Shown here: positions 43,251 to 54,667 of the stretch, piece after piece
Numbering within the stretch: the stretch's first letter is position 1
How the letters are laid out: each line of letters begins with the position of its first letter
NCBI GenBank assembly: GCA_014529385.2
Contig: CM043966.1
Coordinates: 36,744,739 to 36,808,738, forward strand
Length of the DNA stretch: 64,000 nucleotides
Reading direction: 5' to 3'
DNA from: Adiantum capillus-veneris
Taxonomy: Eukaryota; Streptophyta; Polypodiopsida; Polypodiales; Pteridaceae
Notes under the pieces: generated by a model
Database searches by the model: none
What the model was told of the DNA's origin: nothing
What the model saw: the letters and a program-made list of their open reading frames with translations, nothing else
Position numbers and translations under genes: made by a program

Positions 43251-43739
43251 CACCTGTGGGTTCACGGTGAGTAGGACTACACATTACGATCATATGCCAC
43301 AACAAATGGTAACTTTTTTTTTACTACCTGTCTTTATATGCGATTGTCGTAAGAGGTAGTTAGAGGTGGGTTATCAAGTCACAGTCCATAGGATATTGTC
43401 CTCATAGTAAAGAGAGCATATCTTGTGAGTTTTGTGACATTTCAAATGCATTTGGCCTAGATTCGGATAGCATTAGCATCATAGGTTGGTTTGCTTTCAC
43501 TTGTGCGTTCTTGGATTTGATTTCCTCGATTAGAGATTTTCTCAGAAGGTCAAGAAGTAGTTTCACAACCATCTTCTTGTTTCCATGCGCCTACGGGTTA
43601 AGCTTCATCCTCGGCCGACATAGAGTTATTGGTTTTGTTCTTGCTATGCTAGCATCCACTCGTGGCGTACCTGCCAACACATACTCCAATAATGGGCATG
43701 ACAAAAAGCACACCATGGACCTCATTTATTAGTAAAGCA

Positions 43740-44690
43740 CCACTACCTAGTGACCAATGCCTACAACAATACCCACAAGCCTGGAGTTACACATACTTTT
43801 CAAGTTCAAATAGAGGATGACTGGTTGGACTTTAACACACCTCTATGATACCCTATTGAGTTAAATAGCACCTATGGAAAAGTGCTATATAATGCCTTAT
43901 TAGACATAGGTGCTAAATATAATCTGCTATTATATGGAGTGTGGTGTCAGTTAGGAAATCCATCTCTATCTGAGAGTACCATCCAAGTCAAGGGTATCAA
44001 CAAGAAAAAACTACGATTTTTGGAACTGGCACATTTTTGTCAGTTATGACAATGGGGTCGTAGTTCAAGAAGTTTTGGTCATGCCTACTGGAACTATGAA
44101 AGGCAATTTAAACCTCAGACGCACGTGGATGATAAAGACCAAATTCACTATTGATTGGGGGACTGGGAGTGTCACAACACAGAAACCAGCTCTTAGCCCT
44201 TCCACTCAAGCGATAGTCTCGGAGATATCACCTCTTGTGGAAATACAACCCAAAACATTGCATGTCCAAGAGGTTCAACCATCTGTACCTATAGCTCAAC
44301 CCTCTAGAACCTCAACTTTTGTAGTTGAAACAAAGCATGAGACACCCAAGACTCATCGTAATATAACAAAAAAAACATACAAATGCATTCCTAAATCTTC
44401 TTTAGCGACCAATTTTGACGCTAAAAAATAGAAGCCTTGTAAGAGACGCCCCACTCGTGCCAAGAAATGTAAGAAAACATTGTGTTGGACTCCTAAACAG
44501 CTATTGGAAGCCCAAGGCTACTATGAAGGAAATGATCAAATCTGGGTGCCTAAACGCAACTTGTGTTCTTAGATGTCACCTATAGACATATGTGAGTCAA
44601 ATCCTGTAACAATAAAGCTAATTGAAGACCGAGGGAAGGGAAAGATCACAAAATATGTGGGACGGGTTTCTAATCTCACTCCTATCTTAT
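43740..44690 (+). pseudogene. E7: loose fragment of a giant-element pol 3' end (PR2 and W-x-P tail)
   Basis: The fragment reads QVQIEDDWLD, then NALLDIGAKYNLLLYGVWCQL, with the retropepsin site as DIGA at 43903-43914 (ACA to ATA would account for it). After a frame change come VVQEVLVMPTG and RRTWMIKTKFTIDWGTGSV, the place of the ILGRPW...IDW pattern. A Thr/Pro-rich stretch leads to CWTPKQLLEAQGYY and QIWVPKRN, and then CESNPVTIKLIEDRGKGK. This is the third copy in the window of a protease-like domain followed by W-x-P motifs. No integrase precedes it here; the E2 LTR does. Confidence 0.7.
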
Positions 44691-44699
44691 TGTAGACAT

Positions 44700-45249
44700 A
44701 TCAAGAACCACGAACATAATTGTCAATCCATGGGACGAAGCTGACTCGACTAGTGCATAGAGGCTACAAGAGGGTGCCAATCTCTTGGAAAACAGCAGAC
44801 AACTCGCATCTAACTCAAGGTACACTCAAATGATCAAAGTCACCAAAAGCTAGTCACTAATCGGCAAACAAAACATGACCGTTACAGCATCAAACGACAT
44901 CCAAATGTTACAAAACTTCTAGGAAATGTATATAAGACCTAAGTGACACATGATTATGGTCTCAAATATAACTTTAGGTCAAGTTCCAAAGTCGCAATTA
45001 TTAATAGCAGTGAGTTTTTGATCTAGTCATTTTTGACCCAGAATGCATCTAAATGCTTAGCAATGATGCCCCAATACCCTGCCTATGCTTACTTTGTGAC
45101 TTCCTAACTTAAATTCCTACTTATGATGAAATTAGTACGCGGGTTGACGATGCCAAAATCTATGGATTACCATGATATGTTTACGTCAATGCATAGAGCT
45201 CTTAATACAATTGAAACGCAACAAACAACACTGCAATATGACAACCAGG
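44700..45249. other. No recognised gene
   Basis: AT-rich sequence between the E7 fragment and the E6 LTR. The outer end of the E6 3' LTR probably lies here or just inside 45.2 kb, but I cannot fix it. Confidence 0.4.
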
Positions 45250-45570
45250 AAGGGAGTAGAAAGCACGAGAAGGAGAGAAGTGAGAGTCGTTAGCTCATGT
45301 TGGGTGTTTCTATTATCAAAAACTTCCAAATAACTTACAAAAATTGGCCTTTATACCTTAGCCAAGGTTTCTTTGGTCAAAACTAATAATCTGGGAGCTC
45401 TAACTAAAGATAAGTTGATACAATCTGGAAGCCTATAGCCCCGGCTCATCAATTACACTATCCATCTAGAAAATAAGAGTTACAACAAATTCTTGATTTA
45501 TAAAAAGAATAAGTATTTTTTACAAGAAAAGCTCCCGAATTTTTTTATCTAAGTTAGCTTGCTGCTAACA
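45250..45570 (-). repeat. E6 3' LTR (inner part)
   Basis: Starts on the minus strand as TGTTAGCAGCAAGC directly after the PPT. It shares GATACAATCTGGAA (45419-45432) and a TATA-like box near 45352 with the same relative order as the E1 LTR, so E1 and E6 belong to related families. The outer end is not determined. Confidence 0.7.
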
Positions 45571-45586
45571 TTCCCCCCCTCCTCGA
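45571..45586 (-). promoter_or_regulatory. E6 polypurine tract
   Basis: Minus-strand TCGAGGAGGGGGGGAA immediately before TGTTAGCAG. It fixes the 3' LTR start. Confidence 0.85.
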
Positions 45587-45599
45587 GTGTGTTGTCCCT

Positions 45600-46778
45600 T
45601 GACACAGCTTCATGGACTGAAGTAGTCTTTGAGTTGACGGTTGGCGAGGTGGTCTTTAAGCACTGTAGAGTTTTCTCATATATGATTCATCTTTCTTTGT
45701 CAGGGACTTGCAAAAACTGCGTAGTGAATTTGTTTTTAAGTTCAATTGGTGAATAGCCAACAAACCTTGATGTAAGGTTGCTGATCATTGGCCCAAAAAT
45801 CTTTGTCCGTCATGTGAAGAATCCAGTATAAAATGCCTCTTCAAATGCCAACATATTGCTTGATGGCAGGAACATGCATCTGACGTAGAAGCCGTAGAGG
45901 ACTTCTTCTGAGGGCTGTCCACTCAAATCATAGCATAGACCTTTGTTGCCTTCTAGGAAATACATCAAGGGAGCTCCTGCTTGCTCGGGCTCATGAAAAG
46001 CTTGAATGCATGTAAGCACTATTCGACAGACTTTATAGACCATAGCACATGAGAGATCAGGTAGACTTTTGACGAAGTTCATGGCACCCATTAGGATTTT
46101 CACCATGTATTCCTCCATTGCTATTCCATGCTTTGGAGCTGTCAGTCTTGGGTGGTTGAGCCAAGTTGGTCTCTTCTTCCTCAATACATCATGTGTCTAC
46201 CACATCCTTATCCTTGGTACAGGACAGAATGTGGGGTCCTTCTGTATTGTTGAAGGTGCCCTTGTAAATAGAATGAGGTATCTAGAGTTTTTGTTGAGCG
46301 AGTTCTTTCTCCATTTGGAGTGGAGAGCATCTGAGCCTTATGTCTGCATATCCTTGTAAAGTCTTTCTTTAACTTGCAGTACCTCCCCCTTTATCAATGG
46401 GTAGGGCGGCGACTGTTGATGCCATTGAGCATTGATTTGATTGGGAGTGAGCTGAGTTACATTGACTGAGTGGAGAACTCTCAACTCCCAATCCATTGCC
46501 ACTTTATTCAGCATCTATTTCATGGACTATCTGCTCCTTCAGTGCATCTTCTTCAGCTTTCAAGAGATGGACCATTGGCACTTGTTCTTCTTCCATGATT
46601 GGCACTTGAAACTCCCACACTCCTGCTAGCCTGTATGATGGATCTATTTTCATACTTGCAAAGGAGACTGATGGTATGTCTATGCTTGGCTGTTTAGAGG
46701 TTCCTGCCTCCTCTTGAGCTTCTGTATGTCCTTCTCTTAGTAGTTGGTTGGCTCTCTTCAAATCTTCTATCTCCTTGA
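45600..46778 (-). pseudogene. E6 ORF3, C-terminal part
   Basis: It follows the solo LTR. A helical stretch (46761-46504, KAEEDALKEQIVHEI) leads to the conserved C-terminal region at 46184-45810: YMVKILMGAMNFVKSLPDLS, VYKVCRIVLTCIQAF, VLYGFYVRCMFLPSS. It aligns with the end of E2 ORF3 (YMVKTLKATIKIFTRSPDL and LYQRIMFLPS). E6 has about 80 further residues, with stops, before the PPT. No membrane segment is visible. The function is unknown. Confidence 0.72.
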
Positions 46779-46865
46779 TGTTAGGAAATAAGACGTAGCT
46801 AAATAGATAATTGAGTAGATTACTTAATGGAGAGAGACAAATTTACATACACAAAATTATAGAGT

Positions 46866-46905
<40 letters not shown>

Positions 46906-47378
46906 CACGATATACGTGGTTCACCCAATGTGGGCTACGTCCACGGGAAAGCAGCCACTCAATGGCTTTAGTACTTCAAAACAAGAAGTAGTTTACAAAG
47001 GGATTATACCCTTAATGGAGCTCCCTCCTTGCTTCACTCTCACCACCTCACACTCCCCTTGTTGCATCAACTTCACACTATGAAATGTGTGTAGAAATGG
47101 CCTCCTTTTATAGGCCAAAAGGGCTGCCCTCTCTCATGAGAGGCAGCCATGTGTAGCCGCCCTTGTGTAGATAAGTCCAAATCGGACCCTCCAATCCGCC
47201 CATGTGTGGCCGCCCTGGAGAAGACAAGTCCGCTTTTGAATTCGGCCACCGGCCATTGACTACCGGCCACCGGCCAACCAACGGTTGTTTTTCGACCACT
47301 TTCCGGCCGGGGGCCTTACAAATGTGCGCTTTTACCACATAAAATTACAAGGGGTAAATCAAGCTCCATACTTATCAC
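46779..47378 (-). mobile_element. Solo LTR inserted in E6 ORF3
   Basis: A 600-bp TG...CA unit is flanked by the exact 5-bp duplication CTTGA (46774-46778 and 47379-47383). It contains a GA run (about 46869-46902), the phrase ATACGTGGTTCACCC that is frequent in plant LTRs, and minus-strand TATAAAAG at 47105-47112, which sets its orientation. No internal region is present, so LTR-LTR recombination has removed it. It splits the ORF3 coiled-coil region. Confidence 0.93.
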
Positions 47379-49618
47379 TTGAGCGGTTGCTCTTCTCTTT
47401 GTACCCACATTAATGCAAGGTCTTTTCTTTGTGCTTGTTCAAGCTTCAACTCAAGTTTGAGGTCCTTGTTCCTCTTTTCCAAAGTCTTGTAGACTTCATT
47501 TGTTCCCTTGAGTGAAGCTACGGTGGGGTTTTCCCTTATCTACCTTAAGTATTCCGCTTGGTCATTGATTCTTTGCTTAGAGTACTACAAAGAGGCATTG
47601 GCTACATCTAGTTGCACTTGAATCTTTTGGACTTGTTGAGTAGTGATTTTAAGTTTGTTGGTCACTTCAGTCAGTTGTTGGTCCTTACTTTTGCATGCAT
47701 CAGACAGCTTCATGAGGAGCTCCCCAAATCTTTCATCTTATTCTTGTGGTTTGTTTTCAGCTCTTTAATCTTTCTTTGAAGATCTTCAATAATGTTCATC
47801 ATGTCTTTGAGCTCATCTTGTAGATCATCTATTACCTGTTCCAATTCTTTAGCTTGGCATTGTGACTAAGTGCTTCTATTCTCATATTTTCTCTCATCAG
47901 CTGCATTTGCTTTGCATACTCATTTACCTGCATGATCACTTCATCTATGGTTTCCCAATCTTCAGGTTCTACCTAGGGCTGCTTAGAAATTTTATCAGAT
48001 TTGGTGTGCGGCTCTTTCACTGGTGCAATGGATTCTACATGTGGCCTTGTAGGTTCAATTAATTTTTCTTGAGGCTTTATGGATGCCTCAGCTGATTCTG
48101 CTTGAGTTATTATAGAAGGTCCATCTTCAATTTTTTTGGCTTCCTTGGGCTATTCAAAACTTGCCTCTTCCTATTGCTTCTCTTTTCCCTTTGATTCCTC
48201 GCCCTCATTGGATTTGGCAATTGGTGAAGGGCTTGGACTTGGCATGGGATGATCTTCTTGTTCTGCAGTTGGTGAGAGGGTCTTGGAGACATCCTTCCTT
48301 GTTCAGGATATGATTCACTTTGTTATGCAGCTTCTGCTTGCCTTTGTTGCTTAGCCGCTTTTGCTCTTGCGTTCCTTTGTACTTCTAGAGCTTCTTAAAT
48401 CTTCAATGCTTTGGCTTCTGCATACATCCACTCAAGTAAATCCTTCGGATCTTCTGGGACCTTCTTCGCGGGGTTCCTGGTCCTTGGACCCTTGACCTCC
48501 CTCGGGCTCCATGACTTAGGGTCTTCGCCTATAGCTTGGGACGGCTTCTTTTGTAAGACTATTTCTCTTTTCAAACCTTGCCTTTTTCTGTTGAGGTTCC
48601 TCTTGATGAGCTGCCACTACTTTCTTCTTCATTTCTTCTCTCCTTGCCCTCGTTTCCTCATTGTTAGAGCTTTCGTTGATCTGGGCTTCAGGCATGCTTT
48701 CTGTTGATTCCTCATCTGATTTGTATACTCTTCTCTTCGTCGATCTCGTGGTTCGTGGAGAAGGTTGAGCTGGTACTATCCATGTATTCTGATCTGGGAC
48801 TGGTGGCAAGTTATCTGCCATTCCAATAGCATGGTATGAGATTCGTGTTAGAACTTTTAGAGCACCCAGATATGTGATCTTACCTTCCTTTTTTTTTGCT
48901 TTGAGTGTTGTAAGCACGTATTGCGCGTGATCTATTGCCTGCCTTGTCATTGACTTCAACACTTGCGTGAAGGTAGTTGCGATTGCATGATTCGAAGTCG
49001 TGTATCGTGGGGGTCTCTTTGAAAGGAAGTGCAAATGTTGGTGGTAAAGACGAGCTGGATTCTCCAATTGCCCTAGAATGAGATCAAAGAAGATGGCGGC
49101 AGCGATATCCTTGGTAAAAGTTCCTGATGTTTTCTTATCCCTCACCCGCATTGTCATACCTTCTATTGGCAGCTTTAGTGCCTCTGCTACTATATCTTTG
49201 TTGATAACCACTTCAAATTTTTGCCCTTGCTGATTCGTGATCTGAGCACATCCATCTTCTTTAATTGTGGATAACATTTCTTAGGCCCTTTGGAAATCCA
49301 CTCCGCATGACTCCTGGTCGTAGAATTCTTGAAGCCCCAATCTTTTGTTGGTTTCTTTAGTGTCTGACTTTGCAGCTACATCATAAACCTCTTAGGGTAG
49401 CATATGTAACTCTACTTGGTGTCCGTCTTCACTCTTGAATCTACGGGTGAACACTGTAGTAGTGTTGTTTTCTTCAAGCTACTCTTTGGACATGTAGGTT
49501 GCCTTTGCCGTCTTTACAGAGCTCAGATCCAATTGGTATGGTAAAAATTCTTGTAGCTTATCTTTTTGAGACATTTTCTTCTTTGCCTTCTCAACCGCTT
49601 GCACTGCACCTATTAGCA
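47379..49618 (-). pseudogene. E6 ORF3, N-terminal and coiled-coil part
   Basis: A probable start is ATG 49618 or 49575 (MSQKDKLQEFLPYQLDL). Stops near 49480, 49390 and 49280 interrupt the first 100 residues. The open part 49277-48516 (253 codons) has FEVVINKDIVAEALKLP, LYHQHLHFLSKRPPRYTTS, KVLTRISYHAIG and a Lys/Arg/Glu-rich end; each phrase has its counterpart in E2 ORF3. Then comes a Pro/Ser/Glu-rich link and a degraded helical region up to the solo LTR. The amino-acid similarity between the two ORF3 copies is modest, so they come from different families of the element. Confidence 0.75.
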
Positions 49619-49789
49619 TGGGATTATAGTGTCAAAGTTAGAAAATTTCATGGATTTCTCTATGAAATGCCCTGAGTCTGAATTACTGGCAAATGATGTC
49701 CATTTTGCTTCAAATCAATTTTGGAGCATGCATAGATGCATAAAAACATGTAGAGATCAAAATCATGCAATCCACGCAAAATTTGCAAC

Positions 49790-50385
49790 TAAAGTAAATA
49801 TTCGTGATTATTAATAACAGTTAGGAAAATTTTCCAACTTTTTGCATTTTTGACATCACAGGCTTGAAACATGTGGCATTTAGATACTCTGAGTGAAGTG
49901 TGGGCTCATTTGAGTGCACTGGGTGAAAATGGAGCCAGATTTAGGCTTCAGACTCTAAAATAGTAGATATAAAGAGTTTTTGAGTTTTTGAGATCCAAAC
50001 TTGATTGGTAGGCTTGGAACATCATGTACTTTGGTCCCATAAGATCAAAGTTAAAATTTGAACCCATTCTGGTAAAAAAAGTAACTAATCACGATTATTA
50101 ACTTTTTCATCAAATTGTACATGTTTTATTGCAATTTGGTTCTAGACATGATGTAGAGTCTGTGTATTAGATATGGGGTGATTTGGATCAAAAAATATTA
50201 CTGTTAACTCAAGATTTGGACAGAAGAGTCTTTGTTTTTTGACAAAATCAGAGGTTTTCTTGATCTTTTTGGCTCATACTTGACATGTGGCATGTAATAG
50301 ATGTGTACAAGTGATAGGTGAAGTGACAGGATAATTTTCAAGCCAAATATACACAAAAGTAAATAATCACAAGTATTTACGGTAG
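49790..50385. repeat. Family D palindromes in the E6 spacer
   Basis: Imperfect copies of AAGTAAATAATC, AC, GATTATTTACTT lie at about 49792-49818, 50079-50105 and 50356-50381. Centres are about 287 and 279 bp apart. The same motif occurs in the E6 leader at 62-63 kb, on the other side of gag-pol. Confidence 0.88.
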
Positions 50386-50399
50386 TCACTTTTTTTGCA

Positions 50400-51640
50400 T
50401 GAAATGATAATTTGATGACCTAAAAACATCTTCAATACATCTAAAACAAGTCCTAAAATGAATTTGGTAAAGTTTGGTCTTATTGGCATCACTTCATACT
50501 CTTGTCGACTCTAAAATCATTGATTTTTGTGACAGCTTGGCATGTAGAGTTGGTTGGTCACTTTTGAAGCCATGGACTTGTCCGTTACATAGTCTTGATG
50601 CTGCTCATCTAGTGTGGGCTCATTCGGAGTTAGTTTGACTTCATATGTCAAATTTGACACTTTGTAGCCTTCAAGTTGTTTCCAGCTGTTTGAGAGATTG
50701 CCTTGACTATTTCCTTGAAACCATCTAGGTACATTGTGTATAGACCTTGTCTATAAGCTGCCCGTGAAGTCAGAATCCGATTCTGGCATATGGCAAAAAC
50801 CTAGATAATTTACTTGGGACCCCCTCGACCCATGTTAAATAGTCATCTAATGATATGGAAATGTTCTATTATCTAGGGGCATGCTATAGTTCAAGTCTCG
50901 TCCAATTCGATCAAGCTGAGAGGCTGTCATGGTCAATTTTGTGTCGTAGGAGTTCGTGTGCAGCTAGGATTCAAGGGCTTTTTCCTGAGCCTAAACTTGC
51001 TACCCGACTGTATAGAAACGTTTTCTGAGGAGTTTAGAACTTATCTCTCATGTCTCGTGTGAGACGATGCTGAAAATGGCTGACTGTGGACTTCGAAAAT
51101 CACACACAAAAAAGGTAGAAAGCTCTCTACTCCAAGAGTGACTAGTGGAAATGAGGTGATTTTGGGCTACCTTGGATATATATACTCAGACTTTCCACAC
51201 TAATTTTTCTCAAATTCCACTGTTAGTCCTATTAGGCCGTGAAATCTACATTAGACTCAAAAATTTCTTCAATTAGATTCTGTTAGCTCATTCTCCAAGA
51301 ATTTGCAAAAGCGGGCCTTGGCGGCCTAATTTAGGCTTTCCGCTTTCATTTGTCGTTTTGATTGAAAAATTTTGTTCTTTCACCTTGTTCTTCTAATCAT
51401 TAGCATATCTTCCGTTTCTCCATCTGAGCTCATTTGCTATTTATTATTAATTTTTGACCTATTTATTGAAAAAATTAAAGAAAATAATAAAATGCACTAA
51501 AAAAGAAAAATGAGAAATCAATAATTAAGAAAATTCATTGAAGAACACTATTTTATTGCTTTTTGGTGAATTTCTCCATTTTTAGGCTCCAATATAAAGA
51601 AAAATGATGAAAATAAGCAAAAAAGGCTATTTTTGATGTA
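50400..51640. other. E6 spacer, no recognised feature
   Basis: Non-coding sequence upstream of ORF3. It carries short recurrent phrases but no clear palindrome or ORF. The stretch 51380-51640 is very AT-rich. Confidence 0.5.
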
Positions 51641-51651
51641 TTTTCTGATAG

Positions 51652-51657
51652 TATATA
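51652..51657 (-). promoter_or_regulatory. TATA-like box in the E6 spacer
   Basis: TATATA within AGTGTATATACT lies about 131 bp after TGTTTG (minus, 51786). E2 has the same arrangement at 17653-17659. Confidence 0.35.
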
Positions 51658-51806
51658 CACTATTTACACTCATCGGGAAGATGTTATCAATTAAAATTTC
51701 CTGTTGATGATTTTTTAAGGGCATTATTAGGTAATTTTGCAAAAAATCACACGTTAATATCCAACTTTTTCCTCCCTCTTCAAACATTGCCCTTTAATTA
51801 GTGAAG

Positions 51807-51824
51807 TTCCCCTCCACCCCTCCT
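51807..51824 (-). promoter_or_regulatory. Internal polypurine tract of E6
   Basis: Minus-strand AGGAGGGGTGGAGGGGAA follows the end of the pol tail. The nearest TG start is about 21 bp away. It matches the E2 tract (17474-17489) in position and style. Confidence 0.5.
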
Positions 51825-51829
51825 AGATG

Positions 51830-52470
51830 GAGTACTCCGGGACGACTGTGTGCATGGATTGAACAATTGTGTCTATGCTCTACCATGCTTTGAAGACATT
51901 GTAGTTCAAACCAGTATGATGTGCAAGAGTTGGGTATTGAGTAAATAACTCAAGGGTTTCAGTGGTTGAGGTTTCCTGTTGATGTTTTCCAAAGAGCAAA
52001 TTCTATAGTTTGTGTGCCCTTTGTTTGATCGTACCATCTGGATGCTTTGGCATATTGATTTCCTGAGCTGTATATATCAATGATGACGGTTGCTGAGCTT
52101 TAACTCTCCACAGGTAGCTTGGTTTTCCGTTGATGAACTGTTGTGGTTGAGTGTTTTGAGACTTAACTTTCCACTGCTTCATCGGCATTACAGTTTGTGG
52201 AGAAGATAAATTCTCCTTTTTTTCTCCAAACCCATATAGTGCTAGTTTCTCTTCTGACTGATGTTTTTCTTTCTGAGTTGTTAGATTTGGAAATTTCTTT
52301 GATATGGTAGATGAATTTTCAGGCACCCAAATTTGAGACGGACTATTCTTGAGTTGTGCTTTTGGTACCCATATTTGCCTAACTCCTTGCATGCTACTTG
52401 TAGCATTTGCTTTTCTAGAGGATAAAGAAGATTGCCTACTCCCTTGTGTCTTTTGTGGGTCACCTCTTTT
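51830..52470 (-). pseudogene. E6 pol tail with W-x-P motifs
   Basis: A 129-codon open part (52392-52003) has QIWVPKAQ and QIWVPENS, then KQWKVKSQ and SYLWRVKAQ, and a basic end. Four Trp-centred phrases in about 90 residues resemble short repeats. After a stop near 52002 the homology with E2 continues (LLFGKHQQE). No known domain is seen. Confidence 0.65.
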
Positions 52471-52479
52471 CCATTCCTC

Positions 52480-52985
52480 TTTGCTCAGTGCAGTTGGGAC
52501 AATGAGTTGTCCTCCTTTAGGTGATAGCTTGAGTTGATTGGTGTCCCAATCTGTACTGCCTTATACATCCGCATCCATGAGATTGCAAGAATCATTTTTT
52601 CATTCATGTGTTCATCTGGTATGCATACAAATCGATGAGGGCTTGAACATCCCTGTACTATCACATTTAAGTTGACTACTCCCAATGTCGGTGTTGGATT
52701 TTTGTTGCATCCTTTGATAGTAGATATTCATGATGCTAAAGATTGATTTGTTGCTTTCTTGTACGTGGAAGAACTGATTGCATTCATTCGAGCTCCTGTG
52801 TCTACCAGTGAATTTGTGCTATGATTGTTCAATTGTACTTTGATGTGAAGGTCCATTCCATCCAACCATTCATCATCCATTGACACTACATCCTTCTGCA
52901 ATTCCCATAGTCTTTCATCTGGTTCCAAAGTGTTGATGGGAATATGAGTTTGTTGATTTTTGAAAGCAGCTTTCCTCTTGAGTAC
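52480..52985 (-). pseudogene. E6 second aspartic protease (PR2), downstream of integrase
   Basis: MDLHIKVQLNNHSTNSLVDTGARMNAIS carries the catalytic site as DTGA (52791-52802). After a stop or shift near 52700 follow VVNLNVIVQG, HRFVCIPDE and ILAISWMRMYKAVQ, the flap-side strands and the region where the first protease has ILGRPF. E2 has the same order with a better-kept LLGQPW. The domain begins about 50 residues after the integrase end and precedes the W-x-P tail. Retropepsins act as dimers; whether PR2 would pair with PR1 is unknown. Confidence 0.78.
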
Positions 52986-53719
52986 TCAAATTCGAGCTTC
53001 CTCTTGGTCTTCAACAATAACATGCTGTTGTTTCATCTTTCTTTGCTTTGCTGCATGCATCGTTTGTAGCAAATCATTGGTTAGTGGCAAATTGTACTTC
53101 TTTAAGCGACATCCACTAATCCAGTTAGCCATTGGTTCACCAGCTGGAGTGGACAACTTAACTGCTCCACTTGGAGATACATATTCAATGATAAACGGTC
53201 CATTTCCTTTTCTCTTGAACTTAGGAAAGTGTTGCTTAAGGGAATAGATTAAAACTAGGTCCCCCTTTTTGAAGATTTTCGTGACTAGATGTGAATCAAA
53301 AAACTGTTTTTGTTTTGGTTTTTGTGCATACATGTGAGCTACAGCTGTTAGCCTTTGCTCATCAAGCTTTTCTAAATCTTTGAGCCTCTCTAACAGTTCA
53401 TGTCCAGACCACTTAAGATCCTTAGCTACCCTTTGTGTCTGCAATAGAAATTCTATCCATAGTATGGCATCAAGACCATAAGCAAGGCTGAAGGGTGTAG
53501 CATTTAAAGTTGTCTTGAATGAAACTCTATAACCCCATAGAGCGGCATATAGATTCATTTTCCAATCAGTTCGTCTTGAACTAACCACTTTAGTCAATAC
53601 GGAGCTAAGAATTTTATACGTGTGCTCAGCTTATCCATTTGCTTGTGGATGATAGGGAGCAAATTTGTTATGGATGACCATAAATTCATTTAGCAAATAC
53701 TCAATTACCTCATTGAATA
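52986..53719 (-). pseudogene. E6 integrase: end of core and C-terminal domain
   Basis: It resumes at FNEVIEYLL, then FAPYHPQANG, a stop (TAA where E2 has CAG) and AEHTYKIL, including the region of the catalytic Glu. The 203-codon open part then has LWGYRVSFKTTLNATPFSLA, KKGDLVLIYSLKQHF, GNGPFIIEYVSPSGAVKLS and GCRLKKYNLPL, a GPF/Y-type C-terminus very like E2. The stretch with the second catalytic Asp is missing, replaced by the inserted piece at 53.72-54.67 kb. Confidence 0.88.
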
Positions 53720-54354
53720 GATGAAGCACAAGCATCAGATGAATAGAAATAGAGGATTCAAGACAATACCTCTCCAATGCAAGTAGAGATTAGCCATGGC
53801 AAGACTAACTCTAATCATACTCTAATCACTAATCAATCAACTCCGACACAAATCAAGCCCACCGAATTCCAACTTACCGTAGACTAGAAACCCCAAGAAC
53901 ACTAATGATAAGCACACACTAACTGCAATATCGTTGACCTCTCCAATCACCACATGCCAATCACGGAACTTCATCAATAGCTACACACATGAGGTGAATG
54001 GTGCTAGAGTTTCATAAATCATATCCACACACAAGCAAATAATAGGGCACACACACTAATTACAAGATTAATAATACCCAAATTAATCAACCTAATTAGT
54101 ATGCTAAATATCACAAATCAAATTCTCATAGAAGGATAAGAGTGGTTAATAGCAAGAAGTACATACCTCTCTCAAATCTAGAATAATGAGAGTGTAATAC
54201 TACGTCATAACATAATGAAAAATGAAGAAGAAGTAGACTAACGAGAAAATAGGGATTGAATTAATCAAGAAGAGATTACTTTAATTACAATGGATTAGCA
54301 TTAGCCTCTTAAGCACGGGCATTAAGCTCAAGGCTAGGCCATAGAGTGAACACT

Positions 54355-54396
<42 letters not shown>

Positions 54397-54667
54397 CTCA
54401 AATGTGGATCCTCAAGAGTGGATACTCAAGAATGTGGATACTCAAGAATGAAGCCTCCTTGCATAAAGGCTTCCTTTTAAAGGCTTTCACCACAATCCCT
54501 TCTACTATGGGTTTAAGCTTGAGTCCTCTACCTAGCATATTCAACTTTGGAACTCCCAATGAGCCCAAGACTTAATATACAAAGTGAGTTGAAAATATTA
54601 TGCACAACCATAGCATATCTCCGGCTTGATGCATAACTGGTGTAGCCTGTGTTAGCCACTGCTAACA
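53720..54667. repeat. Foreign piece of about 0.95 kb inside the E6 integrase, probably a solo LTR or LTR fragment
   Basis: Integrase homology stops at 54668 and resumes near 53719. The piece begins on the minus strand as TGTTAGCAGTGGC, like an LTR start, and contains a GA run (about 54357-54394). No matching target duplication is seen, and about 60 integrase residues are missing, so a deletion accompanied or followed insertion. Confidence 0.65.

Noticed and set aside
51786-51824. Purine tract plus TGTTT as the 3' LTR start of a separate gag-pol element
   Set aside because: In E2 and E6 the tract is 20-31 bp away from TGTTT and not adjacent, and no second copy of the supposed LTR is seen. Kept as an alternative, not as the main reading.
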